Positions 9,788 to 18,311 of a stretch of 39,209 nt of DNA are shown in pieces (position 1 is the stretch's first letter; every line of letters starts with the position of its first letter). The translations under genes and the position numbers were made by a program. The notes under the pieces were generated by a model. It worked only from the letters and a program-made list of their open reading frames with translations, had not been told where the DNA came from and did not search any database. This stretch comes from Planctomycetota bacterium (GTDB lineage: Bacteria > Planctomycetota > UBA1135 > GCA-002686595): NCBI GenBank assembly GCA_029259655.1, contig JAJDET010000026.1, forward strand, positions 1 to 39,209, read 5' to 3'.

Positions 9788-10365
9788 GTGCCTTGCGGGC
9801 GACGTCGAGCACTCTCGGCCCGGGCGTTCTGCGCTACGCGCTCGAGCTCCAGGGCGAGAACCTGGCTTTCGGCGACGTCGTCGATCGGTGGCGCTCGGAC
9901 GCAAGCTTCCGCGCGTTCTTCTCCACCGTCCTGGCCGACGTTCCCCACGACGCGTACTTCTGGGAGACGCCGCCCGTCACGCGCGCGACGCTGGAGCGCC
10001 CCTTCGAGTTCGTGGCGATCGACGGACCCGCGCTCGACGGTGCGGCTCCCGAGCCGGAGGCCTTCGAGGAGCACTTCCGGGGCGCGGACGTCGCGACGTT
10101 CCCTAACCTCGGGGGCGACGCCGTGCTCGTGGCGCCACGTCGGCTCGAGAGCGGCGCAGACTACCCGCACCTCGCCGCCTTCGCGCGGCACGCTCCCCCG
10201 GAGCAGTCGGACGCTCTGTGGCGTGCGATCGGTGAGGCGGTTCACGACGAGCTCGGGGACGAGCCGTTGTGGCTCTCGACCGCGGGGCTCGGCGTCTTCT
10301 GGCTCCACGTTCGGCTCGACTCGCGCCCGAAGTACTATCAGCACGCTCCCTACCGCTCGCCATGA
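9784..10365 (+). CDS. DUF6940-like conserved protein, 193 aa
   Basis: The GTG at 9784 is chosen because it overlaps the previous stop (GTGA) and starts where coding character begins. The protein has no signal or membrane segment. Distinctive phrases are GVLRYALELQGENLAFGDVV near the start, DASFRAFFSTVLADVP, YFWETPPVTRATLERPFEF, a central PNLGGDAVLVAPRR and a C-terminal LGVFWLHVRLDSRPKYYQH. These fit a widespread family I associate with DUF6940, found in bacteria and some eukaryotes, with no known function. The name is from memory and should be treated as tentative; that it is a real conserved gene is much more secure. Confidence 0.72.
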   Translation: MSALRATSSTLGPGVLRYALELQGENLAFGDVVDRWRSDASFRAFFSTVLADVPHDAYFWETPPVTRATLERPFEFVAIDGPALDGAAPEPEAFEEHFRGADVATFPNLGGDAVLVAPRRLESGADYPHLAAFARHAPPEQSDALWRAIGEAVHDELGDEPLWLSTAGLGVFWLHVRLDSRPKYYQHAPYRSP

Positions 10366-10463
10366 GCCGCGCCGCGGATCCATCTCCTCGTCGGCGGCGG
10401 AGCTGACTTGCTAATCTCTCGCGTCATTCCCTCCCGCAACGTGAACCCGAGAGAGTCCTCACC

Positions 10464-11123
10464 ATGAGCCGCGTACTCGTGACCGGTGCCAACCGCGGTA
10501 GCGGACTGGAGCGCTGCCGCCAGCTGGCCGCGCGCGGCGACGAGGTGGTCGCCGCATGCAGGAAGAGCACGCCGGAGCTGGACGCGCTCGGCGTGCCCGT
10601 CCTCCAGGGAGTCGACGTCGCGGACGACGACTCCGTCGCGCGGCTCGCGCGCGAGCTCGAGGGGACCGAGCTCGACCTCCTGGTGAACAACGCCGGAATC
10701 CTGACGCGCGAGGGGCTCGACGACCTCGACCTCGCCCGCATCCGGCGGCAGTTCGAGGTGAACTCGCTCGGGCCCCTGCGCGTCACGCGCGCGCTCGAGA
10801 GGAATCTCGGCGACGGCGCCAAGGTCGCGCTGATCACGAGCCTGATGGGCTCGATCTCGGACAACGGCTCGGGTGGCTACTACGGCTATCGCATGTCGAA
10901 GGCGGCGCTGAACGCCGCCGGGGTCAGTCTCGCGAAGGACCTCGCGCGGCGCGGCGTGACGGTCCTGATCCTGCACCCGGGCATGGTCGCGACCGAGATG
11001 ACCGGCGGGCACGGCGTCTCGGTGGAGGAGTCCGCGACGGGGCTCCTGGAGCGGATCGATGCGCTCGGCCCGGAGGCGAGCGGCACGTTCTGGCACGCCG
11101 ACGGGCGCGAGCTCCCCTGGTGA
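10464..11123 (+). CDS. Short-chain dehydrogenase/reductase (SDR)
   Basis: A classical SDR of 219 aa. The Rossmann nucleotide-binding motif is TGANRGSG (residues 7-14), the structural NNAG motif lies at 75-78, and the catalytic Tyr/Lys pair is Tyr142 and Lys146 in YRMSK, preceded by Ser126 in ITSLMGS. HPGMVATEM (about 172-180) is the usual post-catalytic loop. The length and the NRGSG signature resemble small NAD(P)-dependent reductases of the C-factor/csgA-like group; the substrate cannot be predicted. Its stop overlaps the GTG of the ferritin-like gene by four bases. A 98-base gap separates it from the DUF6940-like gene. Confidence 0.9.
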   Translation: MSRVLVTGANRGSGLERCRQLAARGDEVVAACRKSTPELDALGVPVLQGVDVADDDSVARLARELEGTELDLLVNNAGILTREGLDDLDLARIRRQFEVNSLGPLRVTRALERNLGDGAKVALITSLMGSISDNGSGGYYGYRMSKAALNAAGVSLAKDLARRGVTVLILHPGMVATEMTGGHGVSVEESATGLLERIDALGPEASGTFWHADGRELPW

Positions 11124-11662
11124 AGCGCGACTCCGCGCGGGACGACCTGATCGCGATCCTGCGCCTCGCCTACTCGGGCGAGCGCGCCGCCGGCTACGCC
11201 TATCGCGGTCACGCGCGCTCGGTGTCCGATCCCGAGGAGCGCGCGCGCATCTTCGAGATCGAGGAGGAGGAGTGGCACCACCGGTGCCTCGTGGGGGAGA
11301 TGCTCGACGCGCTCGGCGCGGCGCCGTCTCGCGCGCGGGAGCTCAAGGCCACGCTGATCGGGCGAACGCTCGGTGCCCTGTGCCGCGTCTCGGGCTGGCT
11401 CGCCCCGATGTACGGAGCCGGCAAGCTCGAGAGCAGGAACGTGCGCGAGTACGAGGCGGCCGCGCGCCACGCGCTCGCGTGCGGCCGCGGGGAGTGGGTC
11501 GACTGCCTGCTCGAGATGGCCGAGGTGGAGTGGGAGCACGAGGCCTACTTCCGCGCGAGGGTCCTCTCGCACCGACTCGGGAGCCGGCTCCCCCTCTGGA
11601 CCGCACCGCCGCCCCGGCCCACGATCCGCGAGTCCTTCGCCCGCGAGGCGCTCGGCGTCTAG
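11120..11662 (+). CDS. Ferritin-like di-iron protein (COQ7/demethoxyubiquinone hydroxylase-like)
   Basis: GTG at 11120 overlaps the SDR stop (GTGA) and gives 180 aa. Two helical pairs carry likely iron ligands: GERAAGYAYRGHAR and RIFEIEEEEWHHR in the first half, EMAEVEWEHEAYFRAR in the second, which together look like the E...ExxH repeats of ferritin-like di-iron carboxylate proteins. A more hydrophobic part (about 75-100) lies between them, as in membrane-associated COQ7-type hydroxylases. Hydroxylation of a quinone or another substrate is a guess; a ferritin-like fold is the safer call. Translational coupling to the SDR suggests a joint redox step. Its TAG stop shares CTAG with the stop of the convergent peptidase gene. 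Confidence 0.72.
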   Translation: MKRDSARDDLIAILRLAYSGERAAGYAYRGHARSVSDPEERARIFEIEEEEWHHRCLVGEMLDALGAAPSRARELKATLIGRTLGALCRVSGWLAPMYGAGKLESRNVREYEAAARHALACGRGEWVDCLLEMAEVEWEHEAYFRARVLSHRLGSRLPLWTAPPPRPTIRESFAREALGV

Positions 11663-14046
11663 TGCGCCAGGTGCTCCTCGAACAGCGCGAAGACCCGGCG
11701 GTACTCGTCGAGCCAACTCGAAGGCTCGCGGAAGCCGTGCGGCTCGACCGGATAGAGGGCGAGCTCCCAGTCCTCCTTCTCGAGCTCGATCAGGCGTTGC
11801 GCGAGACGGATCGAGTCCTTCACGAGCACGTTGTCGTCGAGCATGCCGTGACAGATGAGGAGCGGCTTCTCGAGGCCTTCCGCGAACTCGATGGGGGAGC
11901 TCGCCTCGAAGGCCTCGGGGTCGAGCTCGGGCGTGTTCAGGATGTTGGACGTGTAGCCGTGGCTGTAGTGCGCCCAGTCCGTCACCGGACGCAGCGCGGC
12001 GCCGCAGGCGAAGAGGTCCGGCTTCGTGAAGAGCCCCATCAACGCAAGGAAGCCGCCGTAGCTCCCGCCGTAGACGCCGACCCGCCCGGGATCGACCGCG
12101 TGGTTCTCGGCGAGCCAGAGGACGCAGTCCTCGTAGTCCTCGAGCTCGGGCGGACCCATCCCGCGGTAGATCGCTGTGCGCCAGTCGCGCCCGTAGCCCG
12201 CCGACGCGCGGTAGTCGACGTCGATGACGACGTAGCCCTCAGCCACTAGCAGCGAATGGAACATGAACTCGCGGAAGTAGCCCGACCACCCGGCGTGCGC
12301 GTTCTGCAGGTAGCCGGCACCGTGCACGAACGCGACCGCGGGCCGCGGGGAGGTCGCGGGGGTTTCCGGGAGGAAGAGCCGCGCGTGGATCGTCGCGCCG
12401 GTCCGTGACGGAATCTCGACCAGGCGAGGCTCGACCCACGGTCGAGCCAGGAACGCATCCGTGACCGTCTGCGTGATCCGCCGGGCGGGCGCGCCCGGTC
12501 GCGCGTCCTGGACGTAGAGCTCGGGGGGCGCGAGGGGTCGGGAGTGGGTGAGCAGGAGCTTCTTGCCGTCCGGTGAGAGGCTCCCCGACGTCCGTCCCCC
12601 GAGATCGGTGACCTGCTCGAGCGGACCGTCCGGAACCGAGAGCCGCCAGATCTCGTGCACGCCGGGGTGCGTCGCGTTCGCGCGGAAGTAGAGCGCGTCC
12701 CCCGCGGGGTTCGCCTCGACCCGGTCGATCTCGAACTCGCCCTCGGTCAGCGGCCGCACGCGGTCTTCCGCCGCGTTCCAGAAGTAGAGCTGCGAGTAGC
12801 CGGTCTCCTCGCTGGTGAACCAGATCCCGCTCGCATCGCGCAGCCAGTCGAGCTCGTTGAAGCGGTAGCAGATCCACGCCTCGTCGTGCAGGTGATGGAT
12901 CGGGACGACGGCCTTCGTGTCGAGGTCGACGCGCGCGATCCAGCGGTCCTTGTTGTCGATGCTACGCGCGAGGAACGCGACCGTGGCGGAGTCCGGAGCC
13001 CAGCGCGTCGTCCAGACCGAGAGCTCGCGCGGGTCCGGCGCGTCGTCGTCGGGCTCTTCTTCCTGTCCGAGCCATGCGAGCGGGTCGTCCGCGATGCCCG
13101 GCAAGACCGAGAGGTCGAGGTCGAAGCGTTCGCGCATCTCGAGGTCGAGCAGGACGAGCTCGACGGCGCGCGGGTCGGACTGACCGACGTGAGCTCGGAC
13201 CTCGCGCGTCTCGACCCACGACGAGTCGGTTACGAACTCGGGCATGAGGTCGCGCTTCCCCTTGTCCTTCGACTCCTCCTGGATGCGCACCAGGAGCCAC
13301 CGGCCGTCCGGCGAGAGATTCGCGCCGGCGGATTCCATCCCGTCGCCGAGATACCAGGGCCGGACGCGTGTCGGATCCGCAACGAGCCGCTCGCGCTCGC
13401 GGCGTCGGGCGCGCTCGGCGCGCTCCTCCTTGGTCCGCACGGTCTGGATCAAGCGCTCCTGCTGCTCTTCCAGGTACTCCTCGTCGTCCTCGTTCTCCTC
13501 GTCTTCCTCCAGCGGGTCGTCGCTGAAGCGCAGCACGGCGGGCTCCGTCTCGAGCCCGGTCTCGAGCTCGCGGACGAACGTGGCGCCGCCGCGCCGGAAG
13601 CGAACTCGCGCACCGTCCGCCAGAAACGCGGGCGCGGACTCGTCCTGATCGGTCCGCGTGAGCTGGGTCACGCTTCCCGTCGCGAGGTCCTTCAGGAACA
13701 GGTCGCCGTTCCGCGACCAGACCTTGCGCGTGCGCGCGCGATCGAAGTCGCCACCCCGCGCGTCGGCTCGGCTGCGCTCCGCGTCCGAGAGCCGCTGGGC
13801 CTCGCCCGACTCGAGGTCCAGGCGGAAGAGGTCGCTCTCCTCTTCGCCTTCGCGCTTGCGCGAGTAGTAGACGGCGCGCGAATCGTCCGCCCAGTACGCC
13901 CGTTTCGGTTCCCGACCGATCCAGTCGGGGTGCGCCATGATCTCCTCGAGCGTGAGCGGCGCGGGGTCCTGGGCCGGGGGCCCGGGGAGCGCACAGGAGA
14001 GTGCGACGGCAGCGGCGAGGACTCGGAGCATGGCGAGATTAGACAC
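11659..14046 (-). CDS. Secreted S9 family prolyl-oligopeptidase-like peptidase
   Basis: The 795-aa protein has an N-terminal signal (MLRVLAAAVALSCALPG after a short start), then a TolB/DPP-IV-type propeller (about 50-500) with an unusually acidic insert around EEDEENEDDEEYLEEQ. The C-terminal alpha/beta-hydrolase domain carries the triad Ser662 in VYGGSYGGFLAL, Asp737 in HGMLDDNVL and His770 in PVEPHGF. This is the arrangement of dipeptidyl-peptidase IV and acylaminoacyl peptidases, which trim short or proline-containing peptides in the periplasm. ATG 14046 is used; an internal ATG at 14031 (MLRVLA) is an alternative. It lies downstream of the sigma-factor fusion gene on the same strand, 61 bases away. 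Confidence 0.92.
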   Translation of the reverse strand: MSNLAMLRVLAAAVALSCALPGPPAQDPAPLTLEEIMAHPDWIGREPKRAYWADDSRAVYYSRKREGEEESDLFRLDLESGEAQRLSDAERSRADARGGDFDRARTRKVWSRNGDLFLKDLATGSVTQLTRTDQDESAPAFLADGARVRFRRGGATFVRELETGLETEPAVLRFSDDPLEEDEENEDDEEYLEEQQERLIQTVRTKEERAERARRRERERLVADPTRVRPWYLGDGMESAGANLSPDGRWLLVRIQEESKDKGKRDLMPEFVTDSSWVETREVRAHVGQSDPRAVELVLLDLEMRERFDLDLSVLPGIADDPLAWLGQEEEPDDDAPDPRELSVWTTRWAPDSATVAFLARSIDNKDRWIARVDLDTKAVVPIHHLHDEAWICYRFNELDWLRDASGIWFTSEETGYSQLYFWNAAEDRVRPLTEGEFEIDRVEANPAGDALYFRANATHPGVHEIWRLSVPDGPLEQVTDLGGRTSGSLSPDGKKLLLTHSRPLAPPELYVQDARPGAPARRITQTVTDAFLARPWVEPRLVEIPSRTGATIHARLFLPETPATSPRPAVAFVHGAGYLQNAHAGWSGYFREFMFHSLLVAEGYVVIDVDYRASAGYGRDWRTAIYRGMGPPELEDYEDCVLWLAENHAVDPGRVGVYGGSYGGFLALMGLFTKPDLFACGAALRPVTDWAHYSHGYTSNILNTPELDPEAFEASSPIEFAEGLEKPLLICHGMLDDNVLVKDSIRLAQRLIELEKEDWELALYPVEPHGFREPSSWLDEYRRVFALFEEHLAH

Positions 14047-14107
14047 GAAGCCTCGCCCGTCCGTCGATCCAGGCCGCCCCGCGTGCGCTCCTCGACGTGG
14101 CGCTGTC

Positions 14108-16627
14108 CTAGAGCCCCGGTCCCGTGCTCACCGAACACCGGGAACCGCTCGAGACGACGAAGGGACGCTCGTCGACGACGACGCCCCTCTCGCGGACGAG
14201 CAGGTGGTAGGAGCCGGGCAACAACTGCAAGCGCGAGGGCGGGAGCTCTTCCCCGCGCAGCACGGACCAGCTGAGAGTCACCTTCCCGACTGGCCGCTTG
14301 CTGACGAGCTCGTGGGTGAAGTCGCCCGGGCTCCCGGTCCAGGTCCAGTACACGTCGACCTGCGTCGTGGGCCCGAGAGCCCGTTCGACACGAACGTCGC
14401 CCCCGTCCCGCAAGTCGAGCTCGCCGAGCAAGGCCGTCCCCATCCCTGGGATGCACGCGATCAGGTCGCCGCCTTCCGAGAGCTCCGCCGACGAGAACTC
14501 CCCCAGATCATCGGTGCCGGCGATCTCCTGGAACAGGCTCCGGCCCCGCCCCCGCAGGAACAGCTTCGCGCCGGCGAGCGTGGCGCCCCGATCGTCGACG
14601 AGGCGTCCCGACACCGTTCCGCGCGGTGCAGTCGTGGGGATCGTGATGACGTACTCCTCGTGCCTGGGCAGCACGTCGCGCAAGCTGGCGTCGGGCATCG
14701 AGCCGCGGTAGAGGTCGTCCTTCGAGAGGAACGCCTCCGCGGTCAGTGTCGTGTCCGGACAGTCGAACACCCGGACCTCGCCGCGCTCATCGGCGTCGAC
14801 CACCCGGAACCAGGGCGGGGCCTCCGAACCGGGAGGGGTGCGCAGGTGCAGCGTTCGCCCGAGCGCGGGCCGGCCGTCCTCCGTCCGAAGCAGGATCCGC
14901 ACTCCCGGCCTGGGCTCGAGCAGCGGGAACCAGACCGGCTCCGGATCCGCCTGCGAGAACCTCATGGGCATCGCCGCGATCCAGGACGGGCGGCTCTCGT
15001 GGCGCGCGAAGAGCCACGCGTCGCCCTCGGGGATGCCCTCGAGCCGGAACGCGCCGTGCTCGTCCACCGTCGTGCGCGGACGGGTGCTCAGGTTGGCGAC
15101 GCCGATCTCCGCCCAGACGACGGCCCCGGCCACGGGCGCGCCGTCCGCCGCGCTCAGGCCGCCCGTCACCGAGTAGCCGCGATCGAGAACGACGACGCGC
15201 TCCGTCGGACTGGAACCGGGCCCCAGCTCGATCCAGTCCTGGTAGCGCACGAACCCCGGAGCATCGACGCGCAGTCGGTGCCGACCCTGGGCGAGCCGGG
15301 TGTGCGTGAACACACCGTCCAGGTCGGTCATCTCCCTGGGTGGATAGGCGAGGAGCCGTACTCCGTCCGGGCCCGCGTCGCTCAGGTGGGAACTCGTCGG
15401 CGCGGACCAGATCGAGACATCGCCGACGACCGGCTCCCCGGCATCGTTGCGGACCAGGACGCGAGCGGCCACGGCAGGGCCCGTGAGAACGACCCGGAGC
15501 TGCCGCCGCTCCGCCTCGGGAAAGGGCAGGCAGTGGAGATCCGGTGCCACGTAGCCGTCGCGCGTCACGCTGAAACCGACGTACTCCCGGCCGGGCTGGA
15601 GCTGTGCCGGCGAGATCCTGTTCGCGTCGTGCACGGGGAAGGTCACGCGTCCGTCCGCCCCGGTCAGGAGCCGCTCGCCGGGGACGTACTGGGCGTCGGG
15701 ACTGCGGGGCTCGCGTCCCTCGATGGGGTCGTGCTGCGTGGTGAGTGCCAGCACGGCCGCGTTCGCGATGGGCCGCTCGTTCCCGTCGACGACGAGGACC
15801 TCCACCGACCCGACGGGCTCCGGCGGAGCTCCCCGCTCCGAGTCCGTCGGTGGTTCCGGGGAAGCCACGGGTTCGCGGGTCGCTCGAAGCTCGGGCGGCG
15901 TGTCTCCGCGAATGCTCTCGCGCTCCGGGCGATCGGCCGCCGTCACCGTCTGGGCGGGAACGCCGCCGCGCTCGTGCACGGCCAGCCAGAGGATCGCCAC
16001 GCCCGTCACTGCGACTCCCAGCGCAAGGGCCAGGCCCCAGCCGCCCACGGTGGCCGTGTCTCCCTGGGCCCGCCCGTGCCGACGTTCGGCGAGCCAGGCC
16101 ACGAGGACGAGGCTCCAGGCCGATCGATCTCCGTCGTGGACGGCGTCGAGTCTCTCGCGGAGCAGCTGGAGGCTTCGGTGGAGCTGGCTGTTGACCGTGT
16201 GCACGGGGCGGCCGAGTTGCTCCGCGATCTCGGCCGGCGACTTCTCCGAGAAGTAGCGTAGGAGAACCACGGATCGATAGGGCTCACGGAGGCGGTCGAC
16301 CTCGCCTCTCACACGGACGAGGATCTCGCGCTGCTCCGCCGCACTCTCACCCGGGTCGGGTTGCACCGCGTCCTGAATCTCGGTACCCAGCTCCGTGACA
16401 CTCCGCCTGCGACCGAGGCTGCGATAGACGTTGTTGTTTGCGATGGTGCGCAGCCAGGAACGGAGGTTTCCGCCGTGCCGTGCCGGGTTCGCGAACGCCT
16501 TGAGCCAGGTCTCCTGGACCGTGTCAGCTGCATCCTCCGGGTCGTCGGTGAGGTGCGCAGCCAGGCGCTCGAGGAACCGCGAGTGCGCGAGGAGCTCCAG
16601 AGGTCCCGGCAAGTCGCTGCGCGTCAT
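14108..16627 (-). CDS. ECF sigma factor fused to a membrane helix and long extracytoplasmic regulatory-like domains
   Basis: The 839-aa protein begins with a complete ECF sigma factor: region 2 at about 10-76 with EDAADTVQETWLKAFANP, and region 4 at about 108-160 with the helix-turn-helix SPAEIAEQLGRPVHTVNSQL. A single hydrophobic helix follows at about 196-217 (GWGLALALGVAVTGVAILWLAV). The remaining ~620 residues look like several carboxypeptidase-regulatory/Ig-like modules, for example GSVEVLVVDGNERPIANAAV, GYSVTGGLSAADGAPVAGAVVW and GTVSGRLVDDRGATLAGAKL. Expected topology puts the sigma domain in the cytoplasm and the tail outside, so an external signal could control sigma release; this is inference. 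No anti-sigma gene is adjacent. It diverges from the TolB-like gene across a 302-base gap. Confidence 0.88.
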   Translation of the reverse strand: MTRSDLPGPLELLAHSRFLERLAAHLTDDPEDAADTVQETWLKAFANPARHGGNLRSWLRTIANNNVYRSLGRRRSVTELGTEIQDAVQPDPGESAAEQREILVRVRGEVDRLREPYRSVVLLRYFSEKSPAEIAEQLGRPVHTVNSQLHRSLQLLRERLDAVHDGDRSAWSLVLVAWLAERRHGRAQGDTATVGGWGLALALGVAVTGVAILWLAVHERGGVPAQTVTAADRPERESIRGDTPPELRATREPVASPEPPTDSERGAPPEPVGSVEVLVVDGNERPIANAAVLALTTQHDPIEGREPRSPDAQYVPGERLLTGADGRVTFPVHDANRISPAQLQPGREYVGFSVTRDGYVAPDLHCLPFPEAERRQLRVVLTGPAVAARVLVRNDAGEPVVGDVSIWSAPTSSHLSDAGPDGVRLLAYPPREMTDLDGVFTHTRLAQGRHRLRVDAPGFVRYQDWIELGPGSSPTERVVVLDRGYSVTGGLSAADGAPVAGAVVWAEIGVANLSTRPRTTVDEHGAFRLEGIPEGDAWLFARHESRPSWIAAMPMRFSQADPEPVWFPLLEPRPGVRILLRTEDGRPALGRTLHLRTPPGSEAPPWFRVVDADERGEVRVFDCPDTTLTAEAFLSKDDLYRGSMPDASLRDVLPRHEEYVITIPTTAPRGTVSGRLVDDRGATLAGAKLFLRGRGRSLFQEIAGTDDLGEFSSAELSEGGDLIACIPGMGTALLGELDLRDGGDVRVERALGPTTQVDVYWTWTGSPGDFTHELVSKRPVGKVTLSWSVLRGEELPPSRLQLLPGSYHLLVRERGVVVDERPFVVSSGSRCSVSTGPGL

Positions 16628-16929
16628 GAAGGCAGACCGTAGGGGACCGAGAGGAGGTCGGGGAAGGCGGCGGCATTATTTTTCGTCGTTCCGTGCGCAA
16701 CGAGAACGCCTTCGAGGATTCAGGAGATCCACAAGACGATCGCGCGAACGACGGGAACCCTCCGGTCTCCCGCGCGTGGCCCTGCGGGTCCGTCGGGGAG
16801 GTACCGATCGCACCTTGGAGTGCGCTCGGCGGTTGCGTCGTGTCCGGGCGACCGTATCGCACGGCACGGACGGCCGCGTGATCGCCGCCCCGGCTCGGCG
16901 CGCCTGTACCCCATCAGGAGAAACTCCCC
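16628..16929. other. 302-base divergent intergenic region
   Basis: This gap separates the sigma-fusion gene (minus) from the TolB-like gene (plus), so both promoters should lie here. It contains a local AT-rich patch, GGCATTATTTTTCGTCG at about 16670-16686, which stands out against the surrounding GC. The short open frames in it have no coding character. I see no convincing terminator, riboswitch or repeat. A sigma factor of this type often regulates its own promoter, but no matching -35/-10 pair could be identified by eye. Confidence 0.5.
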
Positions 16930-17847
16930 ATGCGACGTAGCCTCTGGACCGCTCTCTTCGCCCTGTGCGCATCCTCGGCCGTCCAGGCCCAGATCTTGCC
17001 GCCGCTCACTCCCCCCTACTCGATCGTCTTCGATCGATCGGCAGGCGTCGGCGACTTCGAGGTCTACAACGTGAAGCTGGACGGGACGAACGAGGTCAAC
17101 CTGACGAACCTGGCGGGCGACCAGCTCTGGCCGACTTGCTCCCCGGACGGCAAGCAGATCGCCTTCTACTTCAACGGGCCGCAGTCGGACATCTACGTGA
17201 TGAACCGCGACGGCACCGGCCTCGTCAACGTCACATCCACTGCTGCGTTCGGCGAGAACGAGCGGGAGCCCAACTGGTCGCCCACGGGCAAGTTCATTGC
17301 CTACCTCTCCAACATCAACGGCGGCGGGATCGACATCGTCGCGCCGGACGGCACCAACTACGCTCGCGTCTTCAGCAACTCGGCCTCACTGACCGCGTCC
17401 GCGCCCAGCGTGTCTCCCGACGGAAAGCGGATCGCCTTTGCCGGGAGCACGCCCGGTGTGGGCACGGCCATCTACACGGTGCGCCTCGACGGAACCGGGC
17501 TTACTCAGGTGACCTTCCCCCCCGCGGGCTTCTTCGACGGACATCCCGACTGGTCTCCGGACACGAAACGCATCGCCTTCGCTCGTTTCACGGGCGCGAT
17601 CTTCGACATCTGGGTTGCCCGATCGAACGGGAGTGCGGAGTGGCCGCTCACCGCGACCGCCGACTTCGAGGCCTTCCCCGCATGGTCGCCCGACGGGAGG
17701 CTCATCACCTATTGCCGTCGACCCGGATACTCCGCCCCCTGGGAGGTGTGGGTCATGCGCAGCGACGGGGCCTTTCAGGCGAGCGTGGGTGTGCTCGGGC
17801 AGCACCCGGACTTCTGCGTCGACAAGTCTCTGCTCAAGATCAAGTGA
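16930..17847 (+). CDS. Secreted TolB/PD40-type beta-propeller protein
   Basis: The 305-aa product has a Sec signal, MRRSLWTALFALCASSAVQA, and then consists almost entirely of WD40-like PD40 repeats. Five repeat signatures are visible: CSPDGKQIAF, WSPTGKFIAY, VSPDGKRIAF, WSPDTKRIAF and WSPDGRLITY, interleaved with blade phrases such as DIYVMNRDGTGL and DIWVARSNGSAEW. It is a stand-alone propeller without the N-terminal domain of TolB or any enzyme domain, suggesting binding of a protein or glycan in the periplasm. The start is placed at the ATG after GGAGAAACTCCCC. It faces away from the sigma-fusion gene and may share its regulatory region. Confidence 0.85.
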   Translation: MRRSLWTALFALCASSAVQAQILPPLTPPYSIVFDRSAGVGDFEVYNVKLDGTNEVNLTNLAGDQLWPTCSPDGKQIAFYFNGPQSDIYVMNRDGTGLVNVTSTAAFGENEREPNWSPTGKFIAYLSNINGGGIDIVAPDGTNYARVFSNSASLTASAPSVSPDGKRIAFAGSTPGVGTAIYTVRLDGTGLTQVTFPPAGFFDGHPDWSPDTKRIAFARFTGAIFDIWVARSNGSAEWPLTATADFEAFPAWSPDGRLITYCRRPGYSAPWEVWVMRSDGAFQASVGVLGQHPDFCVDKSLLKIK

Positions 17848-17859
17848 GCCGCCGCGGAG

Positions 17860-17903
17860 CCTCCGGATCGCCCGTGCGATCGGCTCCGACGACATTCCGG
17901 AGG
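17860..17903 (+). terminator. Inverted repeats after the propeller gene, possible terminator
   Basis: Thirteen bases after the stop of the propeller gene an 8-base inverted repeat (CCTCCGGA at 17860-17867 and TCCGGAGG at 17896-17903) encloses a second perfect hairpin, GATCGC-CCGT-GCGATC at 17866-17881. No T-run follows, so it is not a canonical intrinsic terminator, but the position suggests transcript-end structure. Confidence 0.35.
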
Positions 17904-17960
17904 GCCGGTCCGCTCAGGTACGCCAGTACTCGGGCAGACCGGCCTTCTCACAGGGGGCTC

Positions 17961-18311
17961 CTAGCGCGCCGGCTGCATCGCCTCCGCATCTTCGATGCGC
18001 CCCGGAACGATGAGGTCGACGGGATTCTCCCGCCCCCAGAACTCGATCGAGTTGAAGACCAGGATGTCGGCGACGAAGAACAGGCAGTAGACCGGGATCA
18101 CAGTGCAGCGCCAGGTACAGCGCCTCCCCGACCAGCCGGTCCTCGATCTCGCGGTCCAGGTCTTGAGCTGCACGGTGGCATTCATCGGGCCGACACATCC
18201 GCCTGCCGCCAGGGCGAGGACGAGCGCGGCGAGAGCTCTCTTGGTTCTCAGGTAGGGGCAGGCGATACGCGCTCCAAGACCCCCTGTCCGGAGTACGCGC
18301 TCGATGTGCAT
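17961..18311 (-). pseudogene. DUF3332-like lipoprotein gene with two compensating frameshifts
   Basis: The main frame encodes a lipoprotein leader (RALAALVLALAAGGC, then VGPMNATVQLKTW) and a C-terminal part VIPVYCLFFVADILVFNSIE followed by FWGRENPV, which resembles DUF3332 proteins with their characteristic NSIEFWxGxNP. Between these, the main frame is Arg/Trp/Cys-rich nonsense, while the neighbouring frame reads REIEDRLVGEALYLAL with normal codon use. Inserting one A after the Trp codon (near 18154) and removing one C (near 18110) would give a continuous protein of the expected length. So two opposite single-base indels about 45 bases apart damage the gene, or are sequence errors. DUF3332 function is unknown to me. 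The start at 18311 is uncertain. Confidence 0.65.

Noticed and set aside
16715..16732. Second copy of the element end (GATTCAGGAGATCC resembles GATTCAGGAGTTCG)
   Set aside because: Only about 11 of 14 bases match, there is no partner inverted repeat nearby and no TA boundary.
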